From assembly GCF_001579845.1 (NCBI RefSeq), contig NZ_CP007440.1:1302001-1366000 (forward strand): a stretch of DNA of 64,000 bases, in the 5' to 3' direction. This document shows, piece after piece, positions 51,704 through 60,074 of this stretch. Each line of letters begins with the position of its first letter. The stretch's first letter is position 1. The notes beneath the pieces are model-generated. The model searched no databases and was not told where the DNA came from. It worked only from the letters and a program-made list of their open reading frames with translations. The position numbers and the translations under genes were made by a program. This DNA is from Rhodoplanes sp. Z2-YC6860. Its GTDB lineage: Bacteria; Pseudomonadota; Alphaproteobacteria; Rhizobiales; Xanthobacteraceae.

Positions 51704-52099
51704 ATGGCCATCCGTGATGTTGTTGAAGCCCCCGCGCCGGGACTCGATCTGCGCCGTCACTACGGTCTGCACCAGTCGCCTGCGATCCGCGCGCGGGGAT
51801 TGATCTTTTGTTCCGGCATGGTGGCGGTTCACCCCGAAACCGGCGAGCGCGAGCACGGCACCGTGCCCAGCGAGACGCGCCGCATCTTCGGCAATCTCGA
51901 TCTTCTGCTTCGCGCGGCGGGCTCTTCGCTCGAACGTCTGGTTCAGGTCCACGCCATGATCTACGACCGCATCGAATATGACGTGCTCAATCGCACGTAT
52001 CGTGAGTTCGTGCCGAGCGGGCCGCCGGCCCGGACGGTCTGGAGCTGCAAGATCGAATCCGGCTTCAAGGTCCAACTCGACGTCGTTGCGATGGAGTGA
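51704..52099 (+). CDS. RidA (YjgF/UK114) family protein
   Basis: 131 residues, the usual size for one RidA domain: LIFCSGMVAVHPETG, then VHAMIYDRIEYDVLNRTY and PPARTVWSCKI, which keeps the Arg that binds the substrate carboxylate. RidA enzymes hydrolyse reactive enamines or imines made by PLP enzymes or amine oxidation. GAGG precedes ATG 51704. It overlaps the operon of a Bug receptor and a double RidA; one reading is that they handle imines of an imported compound. Confidence 0.9.
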   Translation: MAIRDVVEAPAPGLDLRRHYGLHQSPAIRARGLIFCSGMVAVHPETGEREHGTVPSETRRIFGNLDLLLRAAGSSLERLVQVHAMIYDRIEYDVLNRTYREFVPSGPPARTVWSCKIESGFKVQLDVVAME

Positions 52100-52101
52100 C
52101 C

Positions 52102-52905
52102 ATGCCGCGCGAACTGATCCTGCCGAAGAATCCGAATCTGAACGCTCCGCGGAACTTCAACCGGCCGCATGCGGTCGGAGTGAAGGCCGACGGGCTGATT
52201 TTCCTGTCAGGCATGACGTCGATCGATCCCGCGACCGGCGAACGCCGCCAGGGGACCATGGCGCTCGAAACCACGACCGTTCTCGAAAACATGGCCGCGA
52301 TGCTGGCGGACGCGGGCTCCTCACTGGCGAATGTGGTGAAGGTTCACGTGTTCCTGCACAGCATGCTGGAAATGGAAGCCTTCAATGCGGTGTATGCCAA
52401 GTTCTTCCCGGATGCGCCGCCCGCCCGCAACGTCAGCGGGGTGGTGTTGAATGCCGGCATGAAGGTCGAGATCGACTGCGTGGCCGTGAGCGATGGTCCG
52501 GCAACGCCGGCCCGCGCGCGCTCGACGATCGAGCCGAAGAATCCGATGCTGAACAACTCGCGGCGCGGCAACCGGCCGCATTCACCCGGCGTGCGCGCCG
52601 GCAATCTCATCTTCGTGTCCGGAATGGTGCCGATCGATCCGGCGACGGGCGAGGGCAATCCGGGCCCGATCTCCGAGCAGATTCACACCGTGCTGTCCAA
52701 CATGAGGCATCTTCTGGAGTCGAACGGCAGCGGGCTCGATCGCGTCCTCAAGCTCAACGTCAGCATGGCGAACATGCTCGAGAGCGAGGCGTTCTACCGG
52801 ATCATGCCCAAGTATTTTCCGGAAAATCCGCCGGCCTGCACCATGGTCGGCATGCAGCTCAGCTTCGGCAACGGCGTCGAGATCGAATGCGTCGCGCAAG
52901 CCTGA
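52102..52905 (+). CDS. Two-domain RidA-RidA fusion protein
   Basis: 267 residues made of two complete RidA domains in tandem (about 1-130 and 145-267). Each has the family hallmarks: GLIFLSGMTSIDPATGERR and NLIFVSGMVPIDPATGEGN, KVHVFLHSM and KLNVSMANM. Domain 1 keeps the substrate Arg (R109 in PPARNV); in domain 2 this position is Cys 246 (PPACTM), so it may be inactive or have a structural role. The start follows GGAG, two bases after the previous RidA. RidA proteins are normally single-domain trimers, so this fusion is unusual. Confidence 0.88.
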   Translation: MPRELILPKNPNLNAPRNFNRPHAVGVKADGLIFLSGMTSIDPATGERRQGTMALETTTVLENMAAMLADAGSSLANVVKVHVFLHSMLEMEAFNAVYAKFFPDAPPARNVSGVVLNAGMKVEIDCVAVSDGPATPARARSTIEPKNPMLNNSRRGNRPHSPGVRAGNLIFVSGMVPIDPATGEGNPGPISEQIHTVLSNMRHLLESNGSGLDRVLKLNVSMANMLESEAFYRIMPKYFPENPPACTMVGMQLSFGNGVEIECVAQA

Positions 52906-52943
52906 GCGCGGCGGGATCGGCGTCAATTCAAACCGGGGATGTT

Positions 52944-53846
52944 TCATCCGTCGATGAAGGCCGCCAATTCGTGCGAGGTTCCCATTGGAAAGGCTTCCTT
53001 CAGATATTCCAGGAACGCGGAGACGCGCGCGCTCAACAGCCGGCGCGACGGATACAGCGTCCACAGGGTGATGTCCGGGCCATCGACATCACCCCAATGG
53101 ACCAGCGTCCCGGCAGCCAGATCGTGGCTCACGAGTGACAGGGGAAGACGCGCGGCGCCGACGCCCGCGCGGACTGCATCGCGGACCATGACCAGCGATG
53201 ACAGGCAAAGGACCGGATCAACCGCGATGCGCGGCTTTCCAGTCTTCGTCTTCACATCCCAGGCGGCCATCCGGTCACTTGGCACTCGAATGACAACCGG
53301 GACAGCCTGGCCGCGCGTGGCCCGACGGAGCCCCGGGGGCGCAACGACAACCAGCCGATCGCGCAGGAAGATGCGTCCGACAAGCCTTTCGTCCGGATCC
53401 GGATTGACCCGGATCACGAGGTCATAACCTTCCTCGATCATGTCGACGGCCCGGTCTTCCGTCGTCACCTCAAGGCGAACCTCCGGACATTTCAGCGCGA
53501 ACCCGGCGGCGACCTTACCCATTGCGGTCTGCGAGAAGAGCAGAGGTGCGCTGATGCGCAGCCTGCCTCGCGGCCTGTCGCCACCCGAAGCGATCGCGCT
53601 CGTGGTCTCGTCGAGCTCGGTCAGCAACGCCGCGGTCCGCTCATAAAGCGCTCGTCCTTCCTGGGTGAGCTTGAGCGTGCGTCCGCCGCGTTCGAACAGC
53701 CGCAAGTCGAGGCTTTTCTCCAGTTCCGCAACCCTGCGGGAGAGGGTTGCTTTCGGACGGCCGCTCTCGCGGGCCGCGCGTCCGAACCCTCCGTGCCGGG
53801 CGACGAGATTGAAATCAGCAAGAGCCAGCAAATCCATCTGTTCCAC
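52944..53846 (-). CDS. LysR-family transcriptional regulator (CrgA-like)
   Basis: 300 residues. The helix-turn-helix is ADFNLVARHGGFGRAARESGRPKATLSRRVAELE. RLRISAPLLFSQTAMGKVA begins the effector domain. It is divergent from the NmrA-like gene (94-base gap), so it is probably its regulator, possibly together with the RidA genes that converge on it. ATG 53837 (MDLLALAD) is an alternative start. Confidence 0.92.
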   Translation of the reverse strand: MEQMDLLALADFNLVARHGGFGRAARESGRPKATLSRRVAELEKSLDLRLFERGGRTLKLTQEGRALYERTAALLTELDETTSAIASGGDRPRGRLRISAPLLFSQTAMGKVAAGFALKCPEVRLEVTTEDRAVDMIEEGYDLVIRVNPDPDERLVGRIFLRDRLVVVAPPGLRRATRGQAVPVVIRVPSDRMAAWDVKTKTGKPRIAVDPVLCLSSLVMVRDAVRAGVGAARLPLSLVSHDLAAGTLVHWGDVDGPDITLWTLYPSRRLLSARVSAFLEYLKEAFPMGTSHELAAFIDG

Positions 53847-53940
53847 CAGTGGGACGGATTGTTCAAAAATAGCGACTATCGGCCCAGATGTGGATCACTA
53901 ATTTGCGGGTGTCTTTTTGACCTCAACCGGAGTGACACCC

Positions 53941-54810
53941 ATGACAATTCTCGTAACCGGCGCGACCGGCAATGTCGGCCGCCAAGTCGTCGAAGAACTC
54001 CTCAAGCGGGGCGCCGATGTGCGCGCTCTCGTCCGCGATCCCACGAAGGCCAAGTTTTCGGCGGGCGTCGCCGTCGCGAAAGGCGACCTGCTCGACGTCG
54101 ACTCGCTGCGGAGCGCTTTCGCAGGCGTCTCCACCCTGTTTCTGCTCAACGCAGTCGTGCCCGACGAATTTACCCAGGCACTGATCGCACTCAATCTTGC
54201 CCGCGAGGCCGGCGTCAAGCGGGTCGTCTATCTGTCGGTGATTCACAGCGACATTTACGTGAACGTGCCGCACTTCGCGGGCAAGTTCGGCGTCGAGCGG
54301 ATGATTGAGCAGATGGGTTTCGAAGCCACCATCCTGCGCCCCGCCTACTTCATGAACAACGATCTCATGATCAAGGACGTCGTGCTCGGACATGGCGTCT
54401 ATCCGATGCCGATCGGCGGCAAGGGGCTCGCCATGATCGACGCACGCGACATCGGCGAGATCGCGGCCATCGAGCTCGTCCGCCGCGAGTGGGCCGATGC
54501 GCCGCTCCCGCTGACCAGGATCAATCTCGTCGGTCCCGATACACTGACAGGCGCGGACGTCGCCGCAATCTGGTCCGAGGTGCTGGGCCGCCCTGTCGCA
54601 TACGGCGGCGATGACACGGCGGGATTCGAACAGAATCTGAGAAAGTTCATGCCCGCGTGGATGGCCTTCGACATGCGGCTGATGGGCGAGCGTTTCCTCA
54701 GCGACGGAATGGTCCCCGACGCCGGCGACGTCGCGCGCCTGAATGCGCTGCTGGGACGTCCCCTGCGCTCCTATCGCGACTTCGCCTCCGAGATCAAAGT
54801 CTCCGCCTGA
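53941..54810 (+). CDS. NmrA-like NAD(P)H-binding oxidoreductase
   Basis: 289 residues. The Rossmann motif TILVTGATGNVGRQVVEEL is at the N-terminus, then VRALVRDPTKA and RVVYLSVIHSD. It is an atypical short-chain dehydrogenase of the NmrA/QOR2 group that senses or reduces quinones and NADP. ATG 53941 follows CCGGAGTGAC. It is divergent from a LysR gene and ends before a 10-bp hairpin. Confidence 0.88.
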   Translation: MTILVTGATGNVGRQVVEELLKRGADVRALVRDPTKAKFSAGVAVAKGDLLDVDSLRSAFAGVSTLFLLNAVVPDEFTQALIALNLAREAGVKRVVYLSVIHSDIYVNVPHFAGKFGVERMIEQMGFEATILRPAYFMNNDLMIKDVVLGHGVYPMPIGGKGLAMIDARDIGEIAAIELVRREWADAPLPLTRINLVGPDTLTGADVAAIWSEVLGRPVAYGGDDTAGFEQNLRKFMPAWMAFDMRLMGERFLSDGMVPDAGDVARLNALLGRPLRSYRDFASEIKVSA

Positions 54811-54839
54811 CTCAGAGGCTGACGCCTCCCAAAAACGAG

Positions 54840-54871
54840 AAGGCTCGCCGTCTTTCGATGTGGCGAGCCTT
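54840..54871. terminator. Bidirectional hairpin between convergent genes
   Basis: AAGGCTCGCC, a 12-base loop, GGCGAGCCTT: a perfect 10-bp stem 29 bases after the NmrA-like stop and before the convergent TetR stop. No strong T-run. Confidence 0.6.
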
Positions 54872-54909
54872 CGTAGATTGTCGCGAATCCCGCTCGAAAG
54901 GGACTCACG

Positions 54910-55605
54910 CTAACGGCTGCGCTTTGAACCAACCTTGCTGACAGTGGCCATACCAGCAGTGAGGAAGTCGACCAGCTCCGAGGTTATCGCGTCTGCTCGC
55001 CCGGTGTCTGCCGCGCCATCCGAAAGGCGCCGCAGACGGTGACCGCGAGAGGCGTCGAGGAGGATGTGCATGATCGCACCGATCATGAAGTCGAAATGCC
55101 AGAATAATCTCGCTCGGGCCTGACCCGGAGCGGCGCGGCCCATGGCCTCGACAAAGCGTAACGCAACACGATCGGTTTGCTCCGACATAGCCTCATCGAT
55201 GAACCGTTCACGCAACGCGAAGGAAAGCACCAGAACGCGAGCGTAGTGCCGCTCCGGTCCGGTCGACTTCATGCAGGCTTCAACCGTAGGAATGACCATC
55301 GCGCGTACCACGTCGGCGACGCCGAAGCGTTTCTGGGCTTCCACTGCGCTCAAAGCCGCGAGACGCTTCTCGTTCAGCGGTGCGACAACCGCTTTGATAG
55401 CCTGTCTGATCAACTGGTCCTTCGCGCCGAAATAGTAGCTGATCGCCGCCGGATTGGCTTGGGCGTGCTCGGCGATGTCGCGCACGGTGACGTCGGAAAA
55501 GCCGCGCTCGGCAAAAAGCTCGATCGCACGTTCCAAAATCCGAGCGGGAGTGGCCGTATCCAACCCCTCCCGGGCGTGGGCGCGCGAAACTCGTCCTTTT
55601 TCCAT
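54910..55605 (-). CDS. TetR/AcrR-family transcriptional regulator
   Basis: 231 residues. The DNA-binding helix-turn-helix is RILERAIELFAERGFSDVTVRDIAEHAQANPAAISYYFGAKDQLI; the rest is a helical ligand domain. I chose ATG 55605 (MEKGRVS) because the next in-frame ATG at 55659 would place its start codon within the operator. It is divergent from the deacetylase-FAH-GST-Bug operon and two palindromes lie between, so it is very likely the repressor of that operon and of itself. Confidence 0.92.
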   Translation of the reverse strand: MEKGRVSRAHAREGLDTATPARILERAIELFAERGFSDVTVRDIAEHAQANPAAISYYFGAKDQLIRQAIKAVVAPLNEKRLAALSAVEAQKRFGVADVVRAMVIPTVEACMKSTGPERHYARVLVLSFALRERFIDEAMSEQTDRVALRFVEAMGRAAPGQARARLFWHFDFMIGAIMHILLDASRGHRLRRLSDGAADTGRADAITSELVDFLTAGMATVSKVGSKRSR

Positions 55606-55648
55606 GACCGTGAGCCGTCTGTGAAGCTTGACAATGAATATCTCAAAT

Positions 55649-55665
55649 GTTTGTTTCAAACAAAC
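55649..55665. promoter_or_regulatory. TetR operator, palindrome 1
   Basis: GTTTGTTT-C-AAACAAAC, a perfect 8-1-8 palindrome upstream of the TetR gene, with the size and symmetry of a TetR-type operator. Confidence 0.75.
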
Positions 55666-55669
55666 GTAT

Positions 55670-55683
55670 TAAACAATTGTTTA
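55670..55683. promoter_or_regulatory. TetR operator, palindrome 2
   Basis: TAAACAATTGTTTA, a perfect 14-base palindrome sharing AAACAA half-sites with palindrome 1. The centres are about 19.5 bases apart (two helical turns), and it ends 14 bases before the deacetylase start, covering its ribosome site region. Confidence 0.65.
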
Positions 55684-55697
55684 AGGGAGGGTGACCC

Positions 55698-56537
55698 ATG
55701 ACATCGACTTTGCAGCAGGGCTGGCCGCAAGGCCGTCCGATCGCGATGTCAGTCAGCGTCATGCTCGAAGGCTGGACCGACGACGCGGCCCCGGGCATCG
55801 GTCCGATGGGAAATCCGCTGAAGCCGGGTGTCTACGACACTCAAGCCAAGTCGTGGGCCGAATACGGTGCAAACGCCGGCGCCTGGCGTCTGCTGGATGT
55901 CCTGGAAGACACGAATACGAACGCCGTCTTCTATGTCAGCGGCGTTCTCGCGGAACGGCATCCTGCCCTCATGCGCGCCATCGTCGAGCAGGGTCATGCG
56001 GTGGCCGCGCACGCTTGGTCGCAACACATTATTCCGGCCTATCAGACGCCCGACGAAGAGCGGGCGGACCTGAAGCGTTGTATTTCGGTTCTAGAAGCGA
56101 CATCCGGCGTGCGGCCAAAAGGCTGGATCAGTCCGCGCGCGACACCAAGCCTCAACACTCCGGAGATACTCGCCGGAGAGAGGGTGTCGTGGATCGCGGA
56201 CGCGTTCGACCGCGATCTTCCCTATCGCGTAAAAACTGCCAAGGGTGACATCGTTGCGATCCCTTTCACCACCGAGATCAACGACTTTCCGCTCTGCATC
56301 CGCTACGGCAACGAACCGGATATGTTCGTCCGGGTCCTTCAATCAGTGCTGGACGGCTGGAGCGGCATCCGATCGCCGGCGGCTTGCCTCGATCTCACGG
56401 CGCATGCCCATGTATTCGGCCGCCCGGCGGGTGCGATCGCCTTCAAAAGGGCGATCGAGCTCTGCAAGGAGAGCAGGCTCACATGGTTGACCCACCATGC
56501 ACATCTCGCCGGCCTGGTCATGGACGAGAGGGTTTGA
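55698..56537 (+). CDS. Polysaccharide deacetylase (NodB-homology)/PuuE-like hydrolase
   Basis: 279 residues, without a signal peptide, so probably cytoplasmic like PuuE-type enzymes rather than a wall enzyme. IAMSVSVMLEGW occupies the place of the usual Asp-Asp motif; GHAVAAHAWSQHI gives two His for the metal; GVRPKGWISPR matches the third motif. The family includes allantoinase-like and imidase-like hydrolases of cyclic amides. AGGGAGG sets the start. It is the first gene of a TetR-controlled operon, three bases before the FAH gene. Confidence 0.8.
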   Translation: MTSTLQQGWPQGRPIAMSVSVMLEGWTDDAAPGIGPMGNPLKPGVYDTQAKSWAEYGANAGAWRLLDVLEDTNTNAVFYVSGVLAERHPALMRAIVEQGHAVAAHAWSQHIIPAYQTPDEERADLKRCISVLEATSGVRPKGWISPRATPSLNTPEILAGERVSWIADAFDRDLPYRVKTAKGDIVAIPFTTEINDFPLCIRYGNEPDMFVRVLQSVLDGWSGIRSPAACLDLTAHAHVFGRPAGAIAFKRAIELCKESRLTWLTHHAHLAGLVMDERV

Positions 56538-56540
56538 TCC

Positions 56541-57401
56541 GTGCGGCTTGCAAGCTACCTCGTCGGCAGCAAGGCCGAATTCGGGATCGTCGTCGGCGAC
56601 AGTCTGATCGACCTTTCAGCACGAACCCGGGCGTCGTCGTTGCGAACATTGTTGGGGGCAGGCGGACTCGCGGAAGCCGCCCGGTTTGCAGCGGAGATAC
56701 CCGATCGCTCGCTGGATAGCGTCAAGCTGCTGCCGGTCATTCCGGACTGCGCCCATTGCTACTGCGTGGGAGTAAACTACGAGGATCACCTGCGAGAGGT
56801 GCAGCAGGCGGGCGTGGCCAGGCCACGACCGAAGCAGCCGTCGCTGTTCATCCGCTATCCGGAGACGTTCGTCGCCCATGGCAGCCCGCTCTTGGCACCC
56901 AAGGTATCCGACGATCTCGACTATGAAGCGGAGCTTGCGGTCATCGTCGCAAAGGGCGGAAGGTACATTCCGCGCGAGCAGGCGATGGATCATGTCGCCG
57001 GATACTCGTGCTTCAACGACGGCAGCGTTCGCGATTGGCAGTTCCACTCGAGCCAGGTGACGTCGGGCAAGAACTTCGTCGGCACCGGAGGTTTCGGACC
57101 TTGGTTGGTGACGCCGGACGAAATCGGCGATGCCGGCGACTTGTCTGTACGTCTCGTCGTGAACGAACAGATACTTCAGGACGGTCGCACGTCCGACATG
57201 CTGTTCGACGTCGCTGCTATCGTGTCGTACGCGTCAGCGTTTCTGCCGCTTCAGCCCGGCGACGTCATTGCGACCGGCACGCCCGCCGGCGTGGGCTTCT
57301 CGCGAAATCCGCCGATCTTTCTTAAGCCCGGCGACGTCTGCGAAGTCCGAATAGAAGGAGTGGGTACGCTCCGCAACGGAATCGTGAAGGCAGCGGAATA
57401 G
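56541..57401 (+). CDS. Fumarylacetoacetate hydrolase (FAH) family protein
   Basis: 286 residues from a GTG start. The metal-binding core is visible: CVGVNYEDHLRE, DDLDYEAELAVIV (Glu ligands) and CFNDGSVRDWQ (Asp ligand), then GDVIATGTPAGVGFSR. These enzymes hydrolyse C-C bonds in acylpyruvates or decarboxylate oxaloacetate-like acids. Next to a glutathione transferase, a role in maleylpyruvate or fumarylpyruvate breakdown is plausible. The ring-cleaving dioxygenase for that route is not in the window. Confidence 0.9.
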   Translation: MRLASYLVGSKAEFGIVVGDSLIDLSARTRASSLRTLLGAGGLAEAARFAAEIPDRSLDSVKLLPVIPDCAHCYCVGVNYEDHLREVQQAGVARPRPKQPSLFIRYPETFVAHGSPLLAPKVSDDLDYEAELAVIVAKGGRYIPREQAMDHVAGYSCFNDGSVRDWQFHSSQVTSGKNFVGTGGFGPWLVTPDEIGDAGDLSVRLVVNEQILQDGRTSDMLFDVAAIVSYASAFLPLQPGDVIATGTPAGVGFSRNPPIFLKPGDVCEVRIEGVGTLRNGIVKAAE

Positions 57402-57464
57402 TCACCGCGAACGGGGGCGGCGACAGTCTCGTACCGCCCAGTCTCGCACCATGGAGGGAATGGG

Positions 57465-58235
57465 ATGCTCAAACTCTACAACGCGGCGCATTCGACATGC
57501 AGCCAAAAGGTCAGGATTTGCTTGGCCGAGAAGAATCTGCCGTTCGAAGACATCAAGCTCGATTTGGGCAAGGCCAAGGAGCACTTGCGCCCCGAATACT
57601 TGAAGATCAATCCGAATGGCGTCGTGCCGACTCTGGTCGACGACGGACAGGTCGTGATGGATTCAAGCGTGATCTGCGAGTACCTCGACGAAAAGTACCC
57701 CGAGGTCCGGCTGTCTCCCGACGACCTTGTCGAGCGTGCGAAGATGCGAGCCTGGATGCGCTTTCTTGAGGAAGTGCCGACGGCTGCGGTGCGCGTTCCT
57801 TCGTTCAACATGGGATTTCTGCCGCGCTACGAAGGGATGGACCGCACCAAGTTCGAGAGCGTCGAGTCGGACGTGCGGCCCATCCGCAAACAGTTTTATC
57901 GGCGGATGGGGCCGTCGGGCTTCAGGCGAGAGGACGTCCAGGCATCGCTCGATCAGATCGCCAACACCTGCTCCCGGATGCAGGCTGCGTTGGAGAAGGG
58001 CCCATGGCTTCTCGGCGCTCAATACTCACTCGCCGACATCATTGTGGCGCCGTTGATCGACCGTATGGCCGATCTCGGCATGGACACCATCTGGCGCGAT
58101 AAGTTTCCGCGCGTGACGGATTGGTACGCGCGGATGCAGGCGCGGCCGGCCTTTCAGCGGACTTTCTACCCAGGGGCGCGCATGTCCGAATTCCTGACGC
58201 TGACGCCCGCGTTCAAGGAGGAGGCAGCGCAATGA
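57465..58235 (+). CDS. Glutathione S-transferase family protein
   Basis: 256 residues, longer than typical GSTs (200-220). The thioredoxin-like N-terminus is MLKLYNAAHSTCSQKVRICL, with Ser/Cys near the glutathione site, then NPNGVVPTLVDDGQVVMDSSVICEYLDE with the cis-Pro and Asp-Ser motif. The C-terminal helical domain runs from about 90. Given the FAH neighbour it may isomerise a maleyl intermediate. Its stop overlaps the next start (ATGA). Confidence 0.9.
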   Translation: MLKLYNAAHSTCSQKVRICLAEKNLPFEDIKLDLGKAKEHLRPEYLKINPNGVVPTLVDDGQVVMDSSVICEYLDEKYPEVRLSPDDLVERAKMRAWMRFLEEVPTAAVRVPSFNMGFLPRYEGMDRTKFESVESDVRPIRKQFYRRMGPSGFRREDVQASLDQIANTCSRMQAALEKGPWLLGAQYSLADIIVAPLIDRMADLGMDTIWRDKFPRVTDWYARMQARPAFQRTFYPGARMSEFLTLTPAFKEEAAQ

Positions 58236-59212
58236 TGCTCCGAATAAAGTGGACCGCTGCCCTGGCGATCGCCACGGCTCTTTCCGCCGCCCCAGCGGCG
58301 GCCGACAATTACGCGTCGCGACCGATTACGATCGTGGTGCCGTTCGCCGCAGGCGGTCCAGTCGACACGACGACTCGGATCGTTGCCGACAAGATGAAGG
58401 ATGTGCTGGGGCAGCCGATCATCGTGGAGAATGTCGGGGGAGCGGCCGGCAGCATCGCCGCGGCGCGCGTCGCCAAGGCTGCACCGGACGGCTACACGAT
58501 CATGACCGGGATCTGGGGCACCCACGTCGCGAACGGAGCGATCTACAAGCTGGCTTATGACGTCCGCAAGGATTTTGCCCCGATCGCGTTGCTCTCGTCG
58601 AATCCACTTCTCATCGTCGGCAGCAACAAGGTTCCTGCCGCAGATCTCAAGGGCCTGATCTCGTGGTTGAAGACGGCGCCCGGAAAGGCCACGCAGGGTA
58701 CCTCGGGCGTGGGTAGCGTGGGCCATATCGGCGGCGCCTTTTTCGAAAAAATGACGGGCACCAAGTACAACTTCGTGCCTTACCGCGGGTTGGCGCCTGC
58801 GATGCAGGACCTGACCGCGGGCACGATAGACATGATGTTCGATACGCCGGCGACGTCGCTGCCTCAGGTCAAAGCCGGCAATATCCGCGCCTATGCCGTC
58901 ACCTCGAAGACGCGAATGAGCTCGGCTCCGGAGATTCCAACCGTCGACGAAGCAGGGCTGCCGGGTTTGTACATCTCGACCTGGACCGCGTTCTTCGCAC
59001 CAAGAGGAATCGACAAGGCGGTCATCGTTAGAATTGAAGATGCTGCACTCAAAGCGCTCGACGATCCCACAGTGAAGCAACGCTTGGCGACGGTAGGGCA
59101 GGATGTATTTCCTGCTGATCAGCGCACTTCCGAATATCTCGCGAAGTATCAGGCCGAAGAAATCGACAAATGGTGGCCAATCATCAAAGAGGCCGGCATT
59201 ACGGGTGAATAG
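58232..59212 (+). CDS. Bug-family periplasmic receptor 8
   Basis: 326 residues. The signal peptide MMLRIKWTAALAIATALSAA ends in PAAA, followed by DNYASRPITIVVPFAAGGPV, IIVENVGGAAG and APDGYTIMTG. It overlaps the GST gene by 4 bases (ATGA), so it is translated with the FAH-GST enzymes and probably captures the substrate of that operon. It ends 143 bases before the HNH gene; a short hairpin (ACGATGG/CCATCGT, 59267-59285) lies in the gap. Confidence 0.9.
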   Translation: MMLRIKWTAALAIATALSAAPAAADNYASRPITIVVPFAAGGPVDTTTRIVADKMKDVLGQPIIVENVGGAAGSIAAARVAKAAPDGYTIMTGIWGTHVANGAIYKLAYDVRKDFAPIALLSSNPLLIVGSNKVPAADLKGLISWLKTAPGKATQGTSGVGSVGHIGGAFFEKMTGTKYNFVPYRGLAPAMQDLTAGTIDMMFDTPATSLPQVKAGNIRAYAVTSKTRMSSAPEIPTVDEAGLPGLYISTWTAFFAPRGIDKAVIVRIEDAALKALDDPTVKQRLATVGQDVFPADQRTSEYLAKYQAEEIDKWWPIIKEAGITGE

Positions 59213-59355
59213 AGCGATTGGCCGCTGGCGCCCTAGGATTGGTTTCTGTTTCCGCGTGCGACTCGTACGATGGCATCACCATCGTTCGAAGCAGGGACTC
59301 GGCCCGTTCGTGACGCTCTTATGTGATGCGCCACATCGTGAGACCTTTAAGGCGA

Positions 59356-59432
59356 CTACGGATCGAGCTCGGTGTCCCAGTAGAGATAGTCGAGCCAGCT
59401 GTCGTGCAGATAGTTCGGCGGGAACAGCCGGC
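59356..59432. repeat. Intact copy of the HNH 3'-end direct repeat
   Basis: Same orientation as 50468-50544; about seven mismatches in 77 bases. The two copies border the block 50545-59355. Confidence 0.8.
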
Positions 59433-59916
59433 CGTTGCGGTGCAGGTGCTGCACCGAGGGCTGCATCGGCATCTGCGACGGCCACATCTTGGCTTCGGCC
59501 GGCGTGAGGTTGGCCTTGCGCAGATTGCAGGGCGAGCAGGCCGCGACCACGTTGGCCCAGGTGGTCTGGCCGCCGCGCGAGCGCGGGATCAGATGGTCGA
59601 AGGTGAGGTCGTCGCGCGCGCCGCAGTACTGGCAGGAGAAGCGGTCGCGCAGGAACACGTTGAACCGCGTGAAGGCCGGGTGCGAGGACGGCTTCACGTA
59701 GGTCTTGAGTGAGACCACGCTCGGCAGCTTCATCGCGATGGTCGGGCTGTGCACCGCGTGGTCGTATTCCTCGACGATGTTCACGCGTTCAAGGAATACC
59801 GCCTTGATCGTGTCCTGCCAGGACCACAGCGACAGCGGGTAGTAGCTCAACGGGCGAAAGTCAGCGTTCAGCACCAGGGCTGGAAAGCCGTTCCCGGGAT
59901 TGACGTGCACGTTCAA
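59356..59916 (-). CDS. HNH endonuclease
   Basis: 186 residues from a TTG at 59916 with GGAGG seven bases before it (a TTG at 59937 and GTG codons are alternatives). The HNH domain shows CQYCGARDDLTFDHLIPRSRG and then ACSPCNLRK, with two CxxC pairs binding zinc. The preceding part (FPALVLNADFRPLSYYPLSL) is the conserved extension of this widespread alphaproteobacterial family, whose role is unclear. Its last 77 bases recur at 50468, so the gene end has served as an insertion site. Confidence 0.9.
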   Translation of the reverse strand: MNVHVNPGNGFPALVLNADFRPLSYYPLSLWSWQDTIKAVFLERVNIVEEYDHAVHSPTIAMKLPSVVSLKTYVKPSSHPAFTRFNVFLRDRFSCQYCGARDDLTFDHLIPRSRGGQTTWANVVAACSPCNLRKANLTPAEAKMWPSQMPMQPSVQHLHRNGRLFPPNYLHDSWLDYLYWDTELDP

Positions 59917-60074
59917 ATGCGGGTCCTCCGCACCCAACTACGCATCAGGTCGCCGCGCGCCGCAGGCGGCGGCAGGCGCACAGTGTACAGGGAGCATGAC
60001 CGCATTGTGAAGCGCACGAAAACGGCCTTTTCAGGCAATTTTTCGTGCGCGCAGCCGCCGCAATTGACGTGCGA

